From Burkholderia sp. BCC0322 (GTDB taxonomy: Bacteria > Pseudomonadota > Gammaproteobacteria > Burkholderiales > Burkholderiaceae), in assembly GCF_902833045.1 (NCBI RefSeq), contig NZ_CADFDU010000004.1, forward strand, positions 248,001 through 312,000: a stretch of 64,000 bases of DNA. Reading direction: 5' to 3'. The notes under the pieces were generated by a model. The model searched no databases. It was not told where the DNA came from and saw only the letters and a program-made list of their open reading frames with translations. The position numbers and the translations under genes were made by a program. Of the stretch, positions 7,091 to 15,152 are shown piece by piece (within the stretch, counting starts at the first letter, position 1; every line of letters starts with the position of its first letter).

Positions 7091-7741
7091 TTACTCGTTT
7101 TCCTCGAAGTAATGCCCGAACTTCGTCTGCTTCGTGCGGATATAACGCTCGTTTTCCTCGCGCACGGGCACCGCAAGCGCCACGCGTTCGCAGACGGGAA
7201 TGCCGTGCTTCGCGAGCGTGTCGAACTTCGCCGGGTTGTTGCTCATCAGCCGCACCGACGTCACGCCGAGGATCCGGAGGATCGCGGCGGCCGAGTCGTA
7301 TTCGCGAGCGTCGTCGGGCAGGCCGAGGTCGAGGTTCGCCTCGACGGTGTCACGCCCCTGCTCCTGAAGCGCGTACGCGCGGATCTTGTTGCTCAGGCCG
7401 ATCCCGCGCCCTTCATGCCCGCGCAGATACAGCAGCACGCCGCGGCCTTCGGCCGCGATGTAGCGCAATGCGAGATCGAGCTGCTCGCCGCAGTCGCAAC
7501 GGTACGAGCCGAACACGTCACCGGTCAGGCATTCGGAATGAAGGCGCGTCAGCACGGACTGCTCGCCGGCGACGTCGCCCATCACGAGCGCGAGATGTTC
7601 GGCATCGCTGCCGGATACGCGGAAAGCGTATGACGTGAACGTACCGTAGCGCGTGGGCAGCGACGCGGTGGCGACGAGCGTCACGCACTCGTCAGCCTGG
7701 CCATTGCCCGGCGTGGGCGATTGGGGACGCGAAGACATCAT
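7091..7741 (-). CDS. ribA: GTP cyclohydrolase II
   Basis: RibA opens GTP to the diaminohydroxy-phosphoribosylamino-pyrimidinone, the first committed step of riboflavin synthesis in the cytosol. The 216-residue protein has the zinc ligands C-x10-C-x-C ([14 protein letters not shown]), the [10 protein letters not shown] substrate loop and the conserved tail [11 protein letters not shown]. It is the stand-alone form, without the fused RibB domain. The Met pair at the start leaves 7741 or 7738 as the initiation codon. It is transcribed leftwards toward the mobile element and ends in a strong terminator. Confidence 0.95.
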   Translation of the reverse strand: MMSSRPQSPTPGNGQADECVTLVATASLPTRYGTFTSYAFRVSGSDAEHLALVMGDVAGEQSVLTRLHSECLTGDVFGSYRCDCGEQLDLALRYIAAEGRGVLLYLRGHEGRGIGLSNKIRAYALQEQGRDTVEANLDLGLPDDAREYDSAAAILRILGVTSVRLMSNNPAKFDTLAKHGIPVCERVALAVPVREENERYIRTKQTKFGHYFEENE

Positions 7742-7918
7742 GAATTCAATCGAAACGTTCAGGAATGTAGGAGTTGTGTGGATAGTGCGTGACCGGAGTT
7801 TACCGCTAATCTGGAATCGTCACGCGACTGCCGCCACCTGCGCGGCTATACTGGGCGCATCGGGTGACAAGCATCACGTCCTGCCTGCCCAGCGTCGACC
7901 TGCACACGGAGAAAGCGA

Positions 7919-8380
7919 ATGAGCACGACTGTCGCGCAGCTTCTCAAGGCCAAGCCGGATTCGGGCCGCACCGTCTACACCGTCACGAAGACCGATCTCG
8001 TCTACGACGCCATCAAGCTGATGGCGGAAAAAGGCATCGGCGCGTTGCTGGTCGTGGACGGCGATGACATCGCGGGCATCGTCACCGAGCGCGACTACGC
8101 GCGCAAGGTCGTCCTGCAGGACCGCTCGTCGAAAGCCACCCGCGTCGAGGAAATCATGACGGCGAAGGTACGCTACGTAGAACCGTCGCAGTCCACCGAC
8201 GAGTGCATGGCCTTGATGACCGAGCACCGGATGCGCCACCTGCCCGTCCTCGACGGCGGCAAGCTGGTCGGCCTCATCTCGATCGGCGACCTCGTGAAGA
8301 GCGTGATCGCCGATCAGCAATTCACGATCAGCCAGCTCGAACACTATATCCACGGCACGCCCGCGGTCACCTCCACCTGA
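7919..8380 (+). CDS. CBS-domain-pair protein
   Basis: This 153-residue protein is made of two CBS domains (about residues 12-65 and 78-135), with typical GIGALLVVDGDDIAGIVTERDY and RHLPVLDGGKLVGLISIGDLVK segments. CBS pairs bind adenosine nucleotides and usually regulate other proteins; the stand-alone form is common in Burkholderia and its partner is unknown. It is preceded by a GGAGAAAGCGA-type ribosome-binding region and is divergent from ribA. Confidence 0.9.
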   Translation: MSTTVAQLLKAKPDSGRTVYTVTKTDLVYDAIKLMAEKGIGALLVVDGDDIAGIVTERDYARKVVLQDRSSKATRVEEIMTAKVRYVEPSQSTDECMALMTEHRMRHLPVLDGGKLVGLISIGDLVKSVIADQQFTISQLEHYIHGTPAVTST

Positions 8381-8391
8381 CCGGCTCCAGC

Positions 8392-8422
8392 AAAAAAGGC
8401 CCAAACGCGCGAGCGTCTGGGC
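8392..8422 (-). terminator. Rho-independent terminator for the DUF4148 gene
   Basis: On the minus strand GCCCAGACGC (8422-8413), loop TCGC and GCGTTTGGGC (8408-8399) form a 10-bp stem with one mismatch, followed by six T residues (complement of 8392-8397). It lies about 110 bp past the DUF4148 stop and just past the convergent CBS gene. Confidence 0.7.
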
Positions 8423-8532
8423 GGAAAGCCGCCGGAATGCGGCGACGGAGGTTCTGCTCCTGCGGGAGAATGACGCGCACAACGGGTGCGCGTCTCGTCG
8501 ATTAAGCGGCGCGCGGGCAGACCCGGCGACGT

Positions 8533-8862
8533 TCAGTTGCCGAAGTAGACCGAGTTCACGGGATTCGCGGCTTCCCGCGTCATGCGACGGCCCGTTTGGC
8601 CGGCACCCGTTGCCACGGCACCGTAGCCGCTCGTATCGGCTTGCGCGAGCATCGGCTGGTTCGGTTGAATGCGTTGTTCGGCGGCCTGGATGTTGTCCGG
8701 ATACTGCGAATCGCTCGCCAGCGGCTTGTAGCCGTTCTGCTCGAGTTGCACCAGTTCGGCCTTGACCTGGTCGCGGGTCAGCCCCTGGTCGGCCTGTGCA
8801 AACGATGCGATCGGGGTAGCAAGGACGGATGCGGCGATGGCTGCGTAGATGATCGACTTCAT
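8533..8862 (-). CDS. DUF4148 domain-containing secreted protein
   Basis: The 109-residue product begins with a clear Sec signal peptide (MKSIIYAAIAASVLATPIASFAQA, cleavage after SFA). A DUF4148 segment follows (LTRDQVKAELVQLEQNGYKPLASDSQYPDNIQAAEQRI). The family is abundant in Burkholderia, periplasmic and functionally uncharacterised. The gene has its own terminator and a GGAGG-type ribosome-binding site just upstream, so it is probably monocistronic. Confidence 0.9.
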   Translation of the reverse strand: MKSIIYAAIAASVLATPIASFAQADQGLTRDQVKAELVQLEQNGYKPLASDSQYPDNIQAAEQRIQPNQPMLAQADTSGYGAVATGAGQTGRRMTREAANPVNSVYFGN

Positions 8863-9374
8863 GATTTACCTCCGGAATATGTTCTCTTATGACGTCGCCT
8901 CGGCAGGACTGTCTGAAGCGAATGAATGCAGTGTAGTTCTCACCATTCCGAGGGGAAACCCTTAGTTTGAACATACAGCGTTGCGATTTTGACAAAAATC
9001 GTCGACGCATCCTGGACGATATCGGGACAACTTGCTTCACCCGCACAACAATCGCTGACGAATTGCCAACAGCCAAATCACATATCCCGAAGGTTGCGTT
9101 GTAGAATCGTAAGGTTTTATTCGTCAGTCGATCTTCCGTCCACCATGTACGCGCTCACGCCCCTTTCGGTTTCGCCGTCCGGCCCGGCCGGCGTGCGCGC
9201 GTACGCCGGCCATCCGGCGCATCCCCTCGCTCGACGCACGGCCCAGGCGCCGCTCGCCCCTGCCCGGCGCCTGATCTGACGGCTCGGTCTCCTCTCGGAG
9301 CCATGTCAGACAGGCTCCGGGCGATCCTCATAGGCATGCCACGCCTGCCCCTGCCGATCATTTGGAGAACTTCC
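8863..9374. other. intergenic region and rnk leader
   Basis: About 510 bp separate the divergent DUF4148 gene and rnk. The left part is AT-richer and probably holds both promoters. The right part (9145-9310) is GC-rich and can fold an imperfect stem, CTGACGGCTC (9276-9285) with GAGCC-AT-GTCAG (9298-9309), in the rnk leader. A 44-codon frame at 9145-9279 has no recognisable ribosome-binding site or family and is not called as a gene. Confidence 0.4.
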
Positions 9375-9773
9375 ATGAAACAACGCCTTTACCAGTTGAC
9401 CGAACTCGACGTTGCTCGCCTCGAGAAGCACGCCGAACACAACCCGCGCTTCCAGACGATGCTCGATGCGCTGCTTGAGCGCGCCGACATCGTCCAGCCC
9501 GATGCCATCAAGGCGAACGTCGTCACGATGAACTCGCAGATCACGTTGCTCGACGAAGCGACCCAGGAACGAGCCACCTGGACGATTGTTTATCCGGACG
9601 CCGCCAATCTCGAGCTCGGCCGCCTGAACGTCTTCTCGCCCGTCGGCATGGCGCTGCTGGGTACGCAGCGCGGCCAGATGGTCAAGGTGATGCAGCCGAG
9701 CGGCGCCGAACAGCTGATGAAGGTCGCCGCGATCGTGTTCCAGCCGGAAGCCAACGGCGAATACACGCGCTGA
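9375..9773 (+). CDS. rnk: nucleoside diphosphate kinase regulator (GreA/GreB-related)
   Basis: The 132-residue Rnk-type protein has an N-terminal short coiled-coil (LTELDVARLEKHA..MLDALLERADIV) and a GreA/GreB C-terminal FKBP-like domain (ANVVTMNSQITLLDEATQERATWTIVYPDAA..RLNVFSPVGMALLG..). Rnk binds RNA polymerase in E. coli and influences nucleoside diphosphate kinase levels. ATG 9375 is chosen because GGAGAAC lies seven bases before it; the upstream in-frame ATG at 9303 adds non-family residues. A strong terminator follows. Confidence 0.9.
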   Translation: MKQRLYQLTELDVARLEKHAEHNPRFQTMLDALLERADIVQPDAIKANVVTMNSQITLLDEATQERATWTIVYPDAANLELGRLNVFSPVGMALLGTQRGQMVKVMQPSGAEQLMKVAAIVFQPEANGEYTR

Positions 9774-9820
9774 ACCACCCGCCGGCGGCACCGCGCCGCT
9801 GTGGCGCACAATGCAAAAAA

Positions 9821-9845
9821 AGCGAGGCACAAGCCTCGCTTTTTT
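9821..9845 (+). terminator. Rho-independent terminator of rnk
   Basis: The 8-bp stem AGCGAGGC/GCCTCGCT (9821-9828 and 9833-9840, loop ACAA) is followed by TTTTT and preceded by seven A residues, so it can work in both directions. Confidence 0.85.
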
Positions 9846-9887
9846 ACGTCCGGACGCTGTGTATCGCCGACATCACGTTCCGCAGAC

Positions 9888-9915
9888 AAAAAAAGGCGCC
9901 CGAAGGCGCCTTTTT
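9888..9915 (-). terminator. Rho-independent terminator of the porin gene
   Basis: A GGCGCC/GGCGCC stem (9895-9900 and 9905-9910, loop CGAA on the plus strand) is flanked by A7 on the left and T5 on the right. On the minus strand it gives a terminator about 35 bp past the porin stop; it could also back up the rnk terminator. Confidence 0.8.
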
Positions 9916-9949
9916 CGATGCTGCGAAGCGAGTTACCCCGCCGTCACGC

Positions 9950-11068
9950 TTAGAAGCGGTGACGCAGACCAACCGTTGCTGCGGTTTGGTTGATCGACGA
10001 GCTCGGCAGGTTGTCGCTGAAGTTGTTGCCGTTGTAGATCGATGCGCCAATGCCGTTCTTCGCTGCACGCTGGTACACAGCTTGTGCGTAGACGTCCGTG
10101 CGCTTCGACAGTGCGTAGTCAGCTTGCAGACCGAACTGGTTCCAGTGCGTGCTGCCGTTGTTGATCTTCGCGTTCGTGTACGTGTAAGCAGCGCCCAGGC
10201 CGAGAGCCGGCGTCAGGTTGTACTTTGCATTGACTTCGTAGTTGTCAGTGCGCAGCGTGCCCTGACCGACTGCATTGTTGTCGAGACGCGCTTGCGTCCA
10301 TGCAGCGCCGACTTGTGCCGGACCGAATGCGTAACCAGCAGCAGCACCGTACGTGCGGACGCGACCTTGGCTAGCCAGGCCACCGATCGCCGACGACGTC
10401 GCGCCGTTGCCGTTCGTACCATCACCCAGGTTCGCTTGCGAGTATGCAGCTGCCAGCTTCAGACCTTGGAACTGGTATGCAGCACCCGCGCTGTACGCAC
10501 GGTTGTTGCCGAAGTTCGTGTTGTTCGAGAACGAGTACGTGCCGCCGAATTGCAGGCCAGCGTAGTTCGCGCTCGTGAACTTGATCGTGTTGTTCGATGC
10601 GACGTCGCCGGTCGTGCTCAGACGGTCGAGGTTCAGCGGGTGCGCGAAGTACGTGCCGCCCCACGAACCCGTTGCCGTCAGCGGCGCCAGGTAGTCTTGC
10701 GTTGCGTCATACTGCTTACCCAGCGTGACCGTGCCGTATTGGCTCGACAGGCCGACGAAAGCTTGACGGTTGAACATGCCGCCGTTGTTGCCCAGCTTGC
10801 CGTCACCGATGCCAAAGCCGCTTTCCAACGTGAAGATTGCCTTCAGGCCGCCACCGAGGTCTTCCGAACCACGCAGACCGAAACGGCTCTGGTCAATGCC
10901 CGAACCCATCGCAAAGCGCGACTTGCCAGCTTGGCCCAGCGCCGGTTGGACGTTGCTCGTGTAGGTGATGCCTGCGTCCAGCACGCCGTACAGCGTGACG
11001 CTGCTTTGTGCGTGAGCGACGGTAGCAAACGATGCTGCAGCTGCTGCAACGATCAGAGTCTTGTTCAT
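9950..11068 (-). CDS. Gram-negative general porin (OmpC-like, trimeric 16-strand type)
   Basis: The 372-residue protein has a signal peptide (MNKTLIVAAAAASFATVAHA) and the Burkholderia porin pattern SSVTLYGVLDAGITY at the mature start. It then has SRFGLRGSEDLGGGLKAIFTLESGF and a C-terminal aromatic end (VGLRHRF) recognised by the BAM machinery. It forms a passive outer-membrane channel for small hydrophilic solutes. The gene is monocistronic, with a long AT-rich upstream region and its own terminator. It is the best conserved of the three porins in the window and probably the most highly expressed. Confidence 0.93.
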   Translation of the reverse strand: MNKTLIVAAAAASFATVAHAQSSVTLYGVLDAGITYTSNVQPALGQAGKSRFAMGSGIDQSRFGLRGSEDLGGGLKAIFTLESGFGIGDGKLGNNGGMFNRQAFVGLSSQYGTVTLGKQYDATQDYLAPLTATGSWGGTYFAHPLNLDRLSTTGDVASNNTIKFTSANYAGLQFGGTYSFSNNTNFGNNRAYSAGAAYQFQGLKLAAAYSQANLGDGTNGNGATSSAIGGLASQGRVRTYGAAAGYAFGPAQVGAAWTQARLDNNAVGQGTLRTDNYEVNAKYNLTPALGLGAAYTYTNAKINNGSTHWNQFGLQADYALSKRTDVYAQAVYQRAAKNGIGASIYNGNNFSDNLPSSSINQTAATVGLRHRF

Positions 11069-11674
11069 TCGTGGAGCTCCCTTCTAAAAAGAGGCAGGTC
11101 TCGCGACCTTGTTCATAAACGGTCTGCAACCGCCCGGGAGCGCCATCGATCCTGCTGGCCGCGCCCGGATAGTTGCCCGTTTGGGAACCGTGAGTTTAGG
11201 GGTGTACCCTAGGGGAGCGATCCGCAAATAAAGAAATAAGCTTTTCCAGAACTAGAAATAATAGAAATGGGGCCGCGTTATAAGTATTTGTTTTGACGCT
11301 GGTTTTTGGCTTCTTGACAGGGGCTTTTTGGAGGCTTTCATCCCATCATTCTTTCATGTCATCGTCTTGACGGTTGCATAGAAACAACAAACGGATTCGG
11401 AGCGCCCCCGGAATCGGCAAATTTTACCCGTCTCGGACTCAGGTTTCAGGCGCCGGGCACCTAAAACGCATGCCTCAGCCAGTAAACAGGTGCGTCATGC
11501 GTTCAGCGGGCCACATCCGCCCGTCAGCCACCCATATAGAAAGGCCGTTCTCCACCTGCCGACGGCTCGCCCGCCTGCCGTGACACACGGTAACAGCCTT
11601 AACCGCTCGCGTAACCCGGCCGGCCGACTGGCAGGCTAATGTAAGGCAGCCTCGAATACAGAACAGGACACGCC
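11069..11674. other. long intergenic region upstream of the porin
   Basis: About 600 bp hold no convincing gene. The stretch 11218-11350 is unusually AT-rich for this genome (runs such as AAATAAAGAAATAAG) and probably contains the porin promoter and regulator sites. A long untranslated leader is likely. No clear -35/-10 pair could be fixed by eye. Confidence 0.4.
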
Positions 11675-12049
11675 ATGAATCGACGCTCGTTGTTGCGCGC
11701 CATCGGATTGACTGCCGCCCTCGTCGGCACCGGCGGCTGGCTCCGCGCCGCCTCGGCCCAGCCCGCGCCGCCCGTGTACCGCCCGTCCGGCCCGAATCGC
11801 GTGCCTGGCGGCCCGCCCTATCCGGACCGCCCGGGCTTCGCACCGCCGGCCGCCCGGCACGACCGCCGCCCGCCGCCGCCACGGCCGCACGGCTATATAT
11901 GGACGGACGGCTATTGGCGCTGGCAACGGGGCCGCTATATATGGGTGCCCGGCCGCTGGGTCGCACGGCGCCCCGGGCGCCGGTGGGTGCCCGGCTACTG
12001 GCGCCGCCAGGGACAGGCGTGGATCTACGTCGACGGTACGTGGCGATAG
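11675..12049 (+). CDS. YXWGXW-repeat secreted protein
   Basis: The 124-residue product begins with a twin-arginine-like signal (MNRRSLLRAIGLTAALVGTG..AASAQ). A Pro/Arg-rich linker follows, then repeats of the WxxGxW kind: GYWRWQRGRYIWVPGRWV, RRWVPGYWRRQGQAWIYVDGTWR. Proteins of this family are exported in beta- and gammaproteobacteria and have no defined role. The very basic, aromatic composition is normal for the family. The ATG at 11675 follows an ACAGGACACGCC region. Confidence 0.8.
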   Translation: MNRRSLLRAIGLTAALVGTGGWLRAASAQPAPPVYRPSGPNRVPGGPPYPDRPGFAPPAARHDRRPPPPRPHGYIWTDGYWRWQRGRYIWVPGRWVARRPGRRWVPGYWRRQGQAWIYVDGTWR

Positions 12050-12547
12050 GCAGCCCCCCGGCGGCCCGGCCGATGGCAGGCCCGGAGCCGGGCGGCGCGG
12101 GCGAATCCGCGCCGTTCGGCCCCGACATCATGGTGCCTGGCAAGCGCCCCGCCAATCCTGCCCCGCCCCGATGCCGGCACCAAAACCGGTGCCGAGGGAT
12201 CCAGTCACGCACGTCGACCATCGACATGCCCACCGACCTGCGGCGCACCACCCCATCTCGTCTGGATCCTGCCGCACCCGTCGGACGTCGTGCGCCATAC
12301 GGCGGAAGACCGCCGTTTCGGTCGTCCCCGCGCATGCCCTTGTAAACGAAGCACCGCCAGCGCGTCGCCGCATGCGGGAAGAATAGAGCACACCGCGACA
12401 TCGGCGCCCCTCTCAACCCGACACGATCATTCGGATAACGAAATCATTCAACGGTGACGCGAATGCAGCCGTTCCATTCCATGTCTCGTCGCATCGCGCC
12501 CGATCCGCACCACGACACCCATCGACGAGACGGCGCAAGCGCCCCGC
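12050..12547. other. gene-poor region, possible decayed sequence
   Basis: About 500 bp between the YXWGXW gene and hxlR contain only overlapping open frames of low-complexity Pro/Arg composition in several phases, as expected by chance at this GC content. None has a family match, a convincing start or a ribosome-binding site. No repeat or RNA gene was recognised. Confidence 0.4.
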
Positions 12548-12952
12548 TCAGCGCCCGCCGCCCTCCAGGTCCCGTGCACGACGTCGCGCGGCGCAGATCG
12601 CGCGATGATGTTCATCGGCCCACCGGATCATCGCCTGCATCGGCGTCAGGAACGAACGCCCGAGGTCGGTCAGCGCATAGTCGACACGCGGCGGCACTTC
12701 TGCGAACAGCGTACGACTGACGAAGCCGTCCTGCTCGAGGCGCTTGAGCGTGCGCGACAGCATCTGGTTCGACACATCGCCGATCGTCCGGCCGAGTTCG
12801 TTGAAACGCATCGTCCCGCCGGACAGCGCCTCGAGCACGAGCAGGCTCCACTGGTCTCCAATGCGGTCGAGCACATCGCGAATCGGGCATGGCTGATCGA
12901 GTTCGACGGGTTCGTCAGTGGGCGGGAACGACCTGGCTGGCTTCTCTTTCAA
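12548..12952 (-). CDS. HxlR-family transcriptional regulator
   Basis: The 134-residue winged-helix protein carries the HxlR hallmark CPIRDVLDRIGDQWSLLVLEALSGGTMRFNELGRTIGDVSNQMLSRTLKRLEQDGFVSRT followed by PPRVDYALTDLGRSF. These regulators often respond to oxidants or electrophiles through the N-terminal Cys of the CPI motif. No ATG fits. TTG at 12952 (or 12958) is the best start, because a GTG further upstream would place the 15-bp inverted repeat inside the gene. It is divergent from the NTF2-like gene at 13220, its likely target. Confidence 0.82.
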   Translation of the reverse strand: MKEKPARSFPPTDEPVELDQPCPIRDVLDRIGDQWSLLVLEALSGGTMRFNELGRTIGDVSNQMLSRTLKRLEQDGFVSRTLFAEVPPRVDYALTDLGRSFLTPMQAMIRWADEHHRAICAARRRARDLEGGGR

Positions 12953-12964
12953 GGGCAACGCACG

Positions 12965-12999
12965 GTCAGCGCGGTGTGACCTGCTCACACCGCGCTGAC
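12965..12999. promoter_or_regulatory. 15-bp inverted repeat, probable HxlR operator
   Basis: GTCAGCGCGGTGTGA (12965-12979) and its exact reverse complement (12985-12999) are separated by 5 bases. The element lies 13 bp upstream of the probable hxlR start and about 220 bp before the divergent gene. Its length and symmetry suit binding of a dimeric winged-helix regulator; autoregulation is the simplest reading. Confidence 0.65.
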
Positions 13000-13219
13000 T
13001 TCTTGTGACGGGTTCGCGGCAACTGTACCATTCGATCGGCCCGACAGCCGCGTGGATTCGCCAGTTCAACGAAGCATGACAACGGCCCGCGGCCTCGCTT
13101 CGACAAGGCTCGTGTATCCGCAACCACGCGCCGTGATCGCCGATCGCCGCGGCAGGCTCGACCCGCCGTCGCGCGCATCGCGCACCAACCCACGCTTCGT
13201 CAGACAAGGAACCCGCTAC

Positions 13220-13696
13220 ATGTCATCGCTCCGCTCCCCCATACGCGCCGTTGCCGCGCTCGTCCTGCTGGCCGCGTCGACGGCCGCGCTGGCCACCAGC
13301 CCGGCCACGCGCGACCTGGCCGCCGAGGAAGCCAACCGCCAGCTCGTGCTGACGTTCTACGACCGCTTTTTCAACAAGCACGAAGCCGTCGAGGCCGCCG
13401 TCGTCGTCGCGGACGACTACAAGCAGCACAACCCGCATGTACCGGACGGCAAGAAGCCGTTCGTGTCGTACTTCGTCGGCGCGTTCCAGAAGAATCCGGC
13501 ATCGCGCGCACGCATCGTGCGCAGCGCAACCGACGGCGACCTCGTCTACCTGCACGTGCATGCGACCGAGCGGCCGGGCGATCGCGGCGAAGCGGTGGTC
13601 GACATCTTCCGCGTCAACGACGGCAAGATCGTCGAACACTGGGACGTGATCCAGCCGGTACCGGAAAAGGCCGCGAACGCGAACACGATGTTCTGA
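13220..13696 (+). CDS. secreted SnoaL/NTF2-like protein
   Basis: The 158-residue protein has a signal peptide (MSSLRSPIRAVAALVLLAASTAALA) and a SnoaL-like cone fold: NRQLVLTFYDRFFNKHEAVEAAVVVADDYKQHNPHVPDGKKPFVSYF and a C-terminal VVDIFRVNDGKIVEHWDVIQPVPEKAANANTMF. The family includes polyketide cyclases and many small secreted proteins of unknown reaction. ATG 13220 is the first start giving the signal peptide. The divergent hxlR gene and its inverted repeat suggest regulated, perhaps stress-induced, expression. Confidence 0.83.
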   Translation: MSSLRSPIRAVAALVLLAASTAALATSPATRDLAAEEANRQLVLTFYDRFFNKHEAVEAAVVVADDYKQHNPHVPDGKKPFVSYFVGAFQKNPASRARIVRSATDGDLVYLHVHATERPGDRGEAVVDIFRVNDGKIVEHWDVIQPVPEKAANANTMF

Positions 13697-13838
13697 CGCG
13701 CGCGGCCGGCACGTGGTGCGCAACGATGCGCGCCATCCGTCAACGGACGATCGGCCGCCCGCCGGGCAAGCGCGAATGCCCCGCGCCGGCGAAGTCCCCT
13801 ACAATCGAGCTTCGCCGCCGCGCCGGCCTCCGTCCCGC

Positions 13839-14735
13839 ATGACCGCACCGCCAGCCGGCGCGCCGTCGTACGCGAGGCACGGCCGGCACGGGTGGCCGTT
13901 CGCGAAGACGGTGTCAACGATGAGCCCCGCCCATATTTCCCTGAACAACGCCGGCGACCTGGTTGCCAGCCTCGGCAGTCCGCAGTTTCCCGCCCGGCTC
14001 TGGGCGTGGCTGCGCGAAACCGTCGACCCGCAGTCCCACTACAGCGTCGCGACGCGCTACCGCCGCGACGCGCCGTCGCAGTCGGTCGACAGCGTCGACG
14101 TGCTGTTCTTCGCCGGCGGCGACGATCCCGACGGCACGCGCCACGCACTCGATCTGTATACACAGGGCGACTGGCGCACCGACACGCTGCTCCCGCACAT
14201 CGAGCGCGCCACCGATTCGCAGCTCGTGTTCTCGTGCAACGAGGACATCGATACGGCGACCGAATACGGCCGCCATTTCGCGCTCGGCGAACTCGGTGAA
14301 GACTGCACGCTGCTCGGCAGCGAGCGCGATTATGTCTATGCGTTCTCGCTGTTCCGCCGGCGCGGCCAGCCGTCCTATACGCTGGCCGAGCTGGCGCTGC
14401 TGCGGCAGCTCGGCGATTTCGTGCTGCCGCTCCTGGTCCAGCATGCGCGGCTCGCGCGCCTGACGCCACGCTCGGACGACGGCGCGCTGCTGCAGCGGTT
14501 CGAGCAGCGCCTGTCGGCCAGCGGCGCGGCGCTGTCGCAGCGCGAACGGCTGGTATGCCGCGCGGTGCTGCAAGGCCGGCCCGTCCCGCAGATCGCCGAT
14601 ACCCTCGCGCTCAAGCCCAGCAGCGTGCGCACCTATCTCGGGCGCGCACTCGCGAAGCTCGGCGTGACGAACCGGGCCGGACTGTTCGCGTGGTGCGTGA
14701 CCGACGAGGAGCCGCCTGAAGATCGCGGTCTATAG
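13839..14735 (+). CDS. LuxR-type transcriptional regulator
   Basis: The C-terminus carries a LuxR HTH (LSQRERLVCRAVLQGRPVPQIADTLALKPSSVRTYLGRALAKLGVTNRAGLFAWCV). The N-terminal 200 residues match no autoinducer-binding or receiver domain I recognise and look like the GAF-like sensor of LuxR solo regulators. Starts at 13839 or 13920 (MSPAHISLNNAG) are both possible; the ATG at 13713 adds a Pro/Arg-rich leader that looks non-coding. It lies upstream of, and in the same direction as, the amidohydrolase gene 400 bp away and may control it. Confidence 0.75.
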   Translation: MTAPPAGAPSYARHGRHGWPFAKTVSTMSPAHISLNNAGDLVASLGSPQFPARLWAWLRETVDPQSHYSVATRYRRDAPSQSVDSVDVLFFAGGDDPDGTRHALDLYTQGDWRTDTLLPHIERATDSQLVFSCNEDIDTATEYGRHFALGELGEDCTLLGSERDYVYAFSLFRRRGQPSYTLAELALLRQLGDFVLPLLVQHARLARLTPRSDDGALLQRFEQRLSASGAALSQRERLVCRAVLQGRPVPQIADTLALKPSSVRTYLGRALAKLGVTNRAGLFAWCVTDEEPPEDRGL

Positions 14736-15152
14736 ATGTCACCTTCGCCTCGCTGCAATCCCACCCACCCCCACTGCCTTTGTCGCGCGTTGTCCTCAAA
14801 ACGATGACAGACAGCCGGCCGCCCCGCTCCTAGTATCTGACTCACCCGACAACACGAACGCGTCGGATATCGCGGAGACACGGAATGCCGAATACTGGAT
14901 GGACGCCGGCCCGCACGGCCGCGCGCGCGTCGCCCATCGCTCTGCCGATGCAGACCCGGCGGCGCGACCGACGTGACGCTCCGGCGGTGGCCGGCCTTCA
15001 CCACGACGCATCGCCGCGCCTGCCGCCCAGCACCGGCGCCTAGCCGCCCCCATCTCATTACAACCCGACCGGGTTCACGCGACCGGACGCGCCACACGGC
15101 CCGCCCGCCGGACACGTGCGCCCGTCGATCCGCCCCCATCCGGAGGAGACAC
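14736..15152. other. intergenic region before the amidohydrolase gene
   Basis: About 415 bp without a supported gene. The sequence is GC-rich with no notable repeat apart from short Pro/Arg-coding frames. It presumably carries the amidohydrolase promoter. A GGAGGAGA ribosome-binding site ends it at 15142-15149. Confidence 0.4.

Noticed and set aside
9145..9279. A 44-codon frame upstream of rnk as a possible leader peptide
   Set aside because: There is no ribosome-binding site or diagnostic residue run; only the hairpin in the leader is reported.
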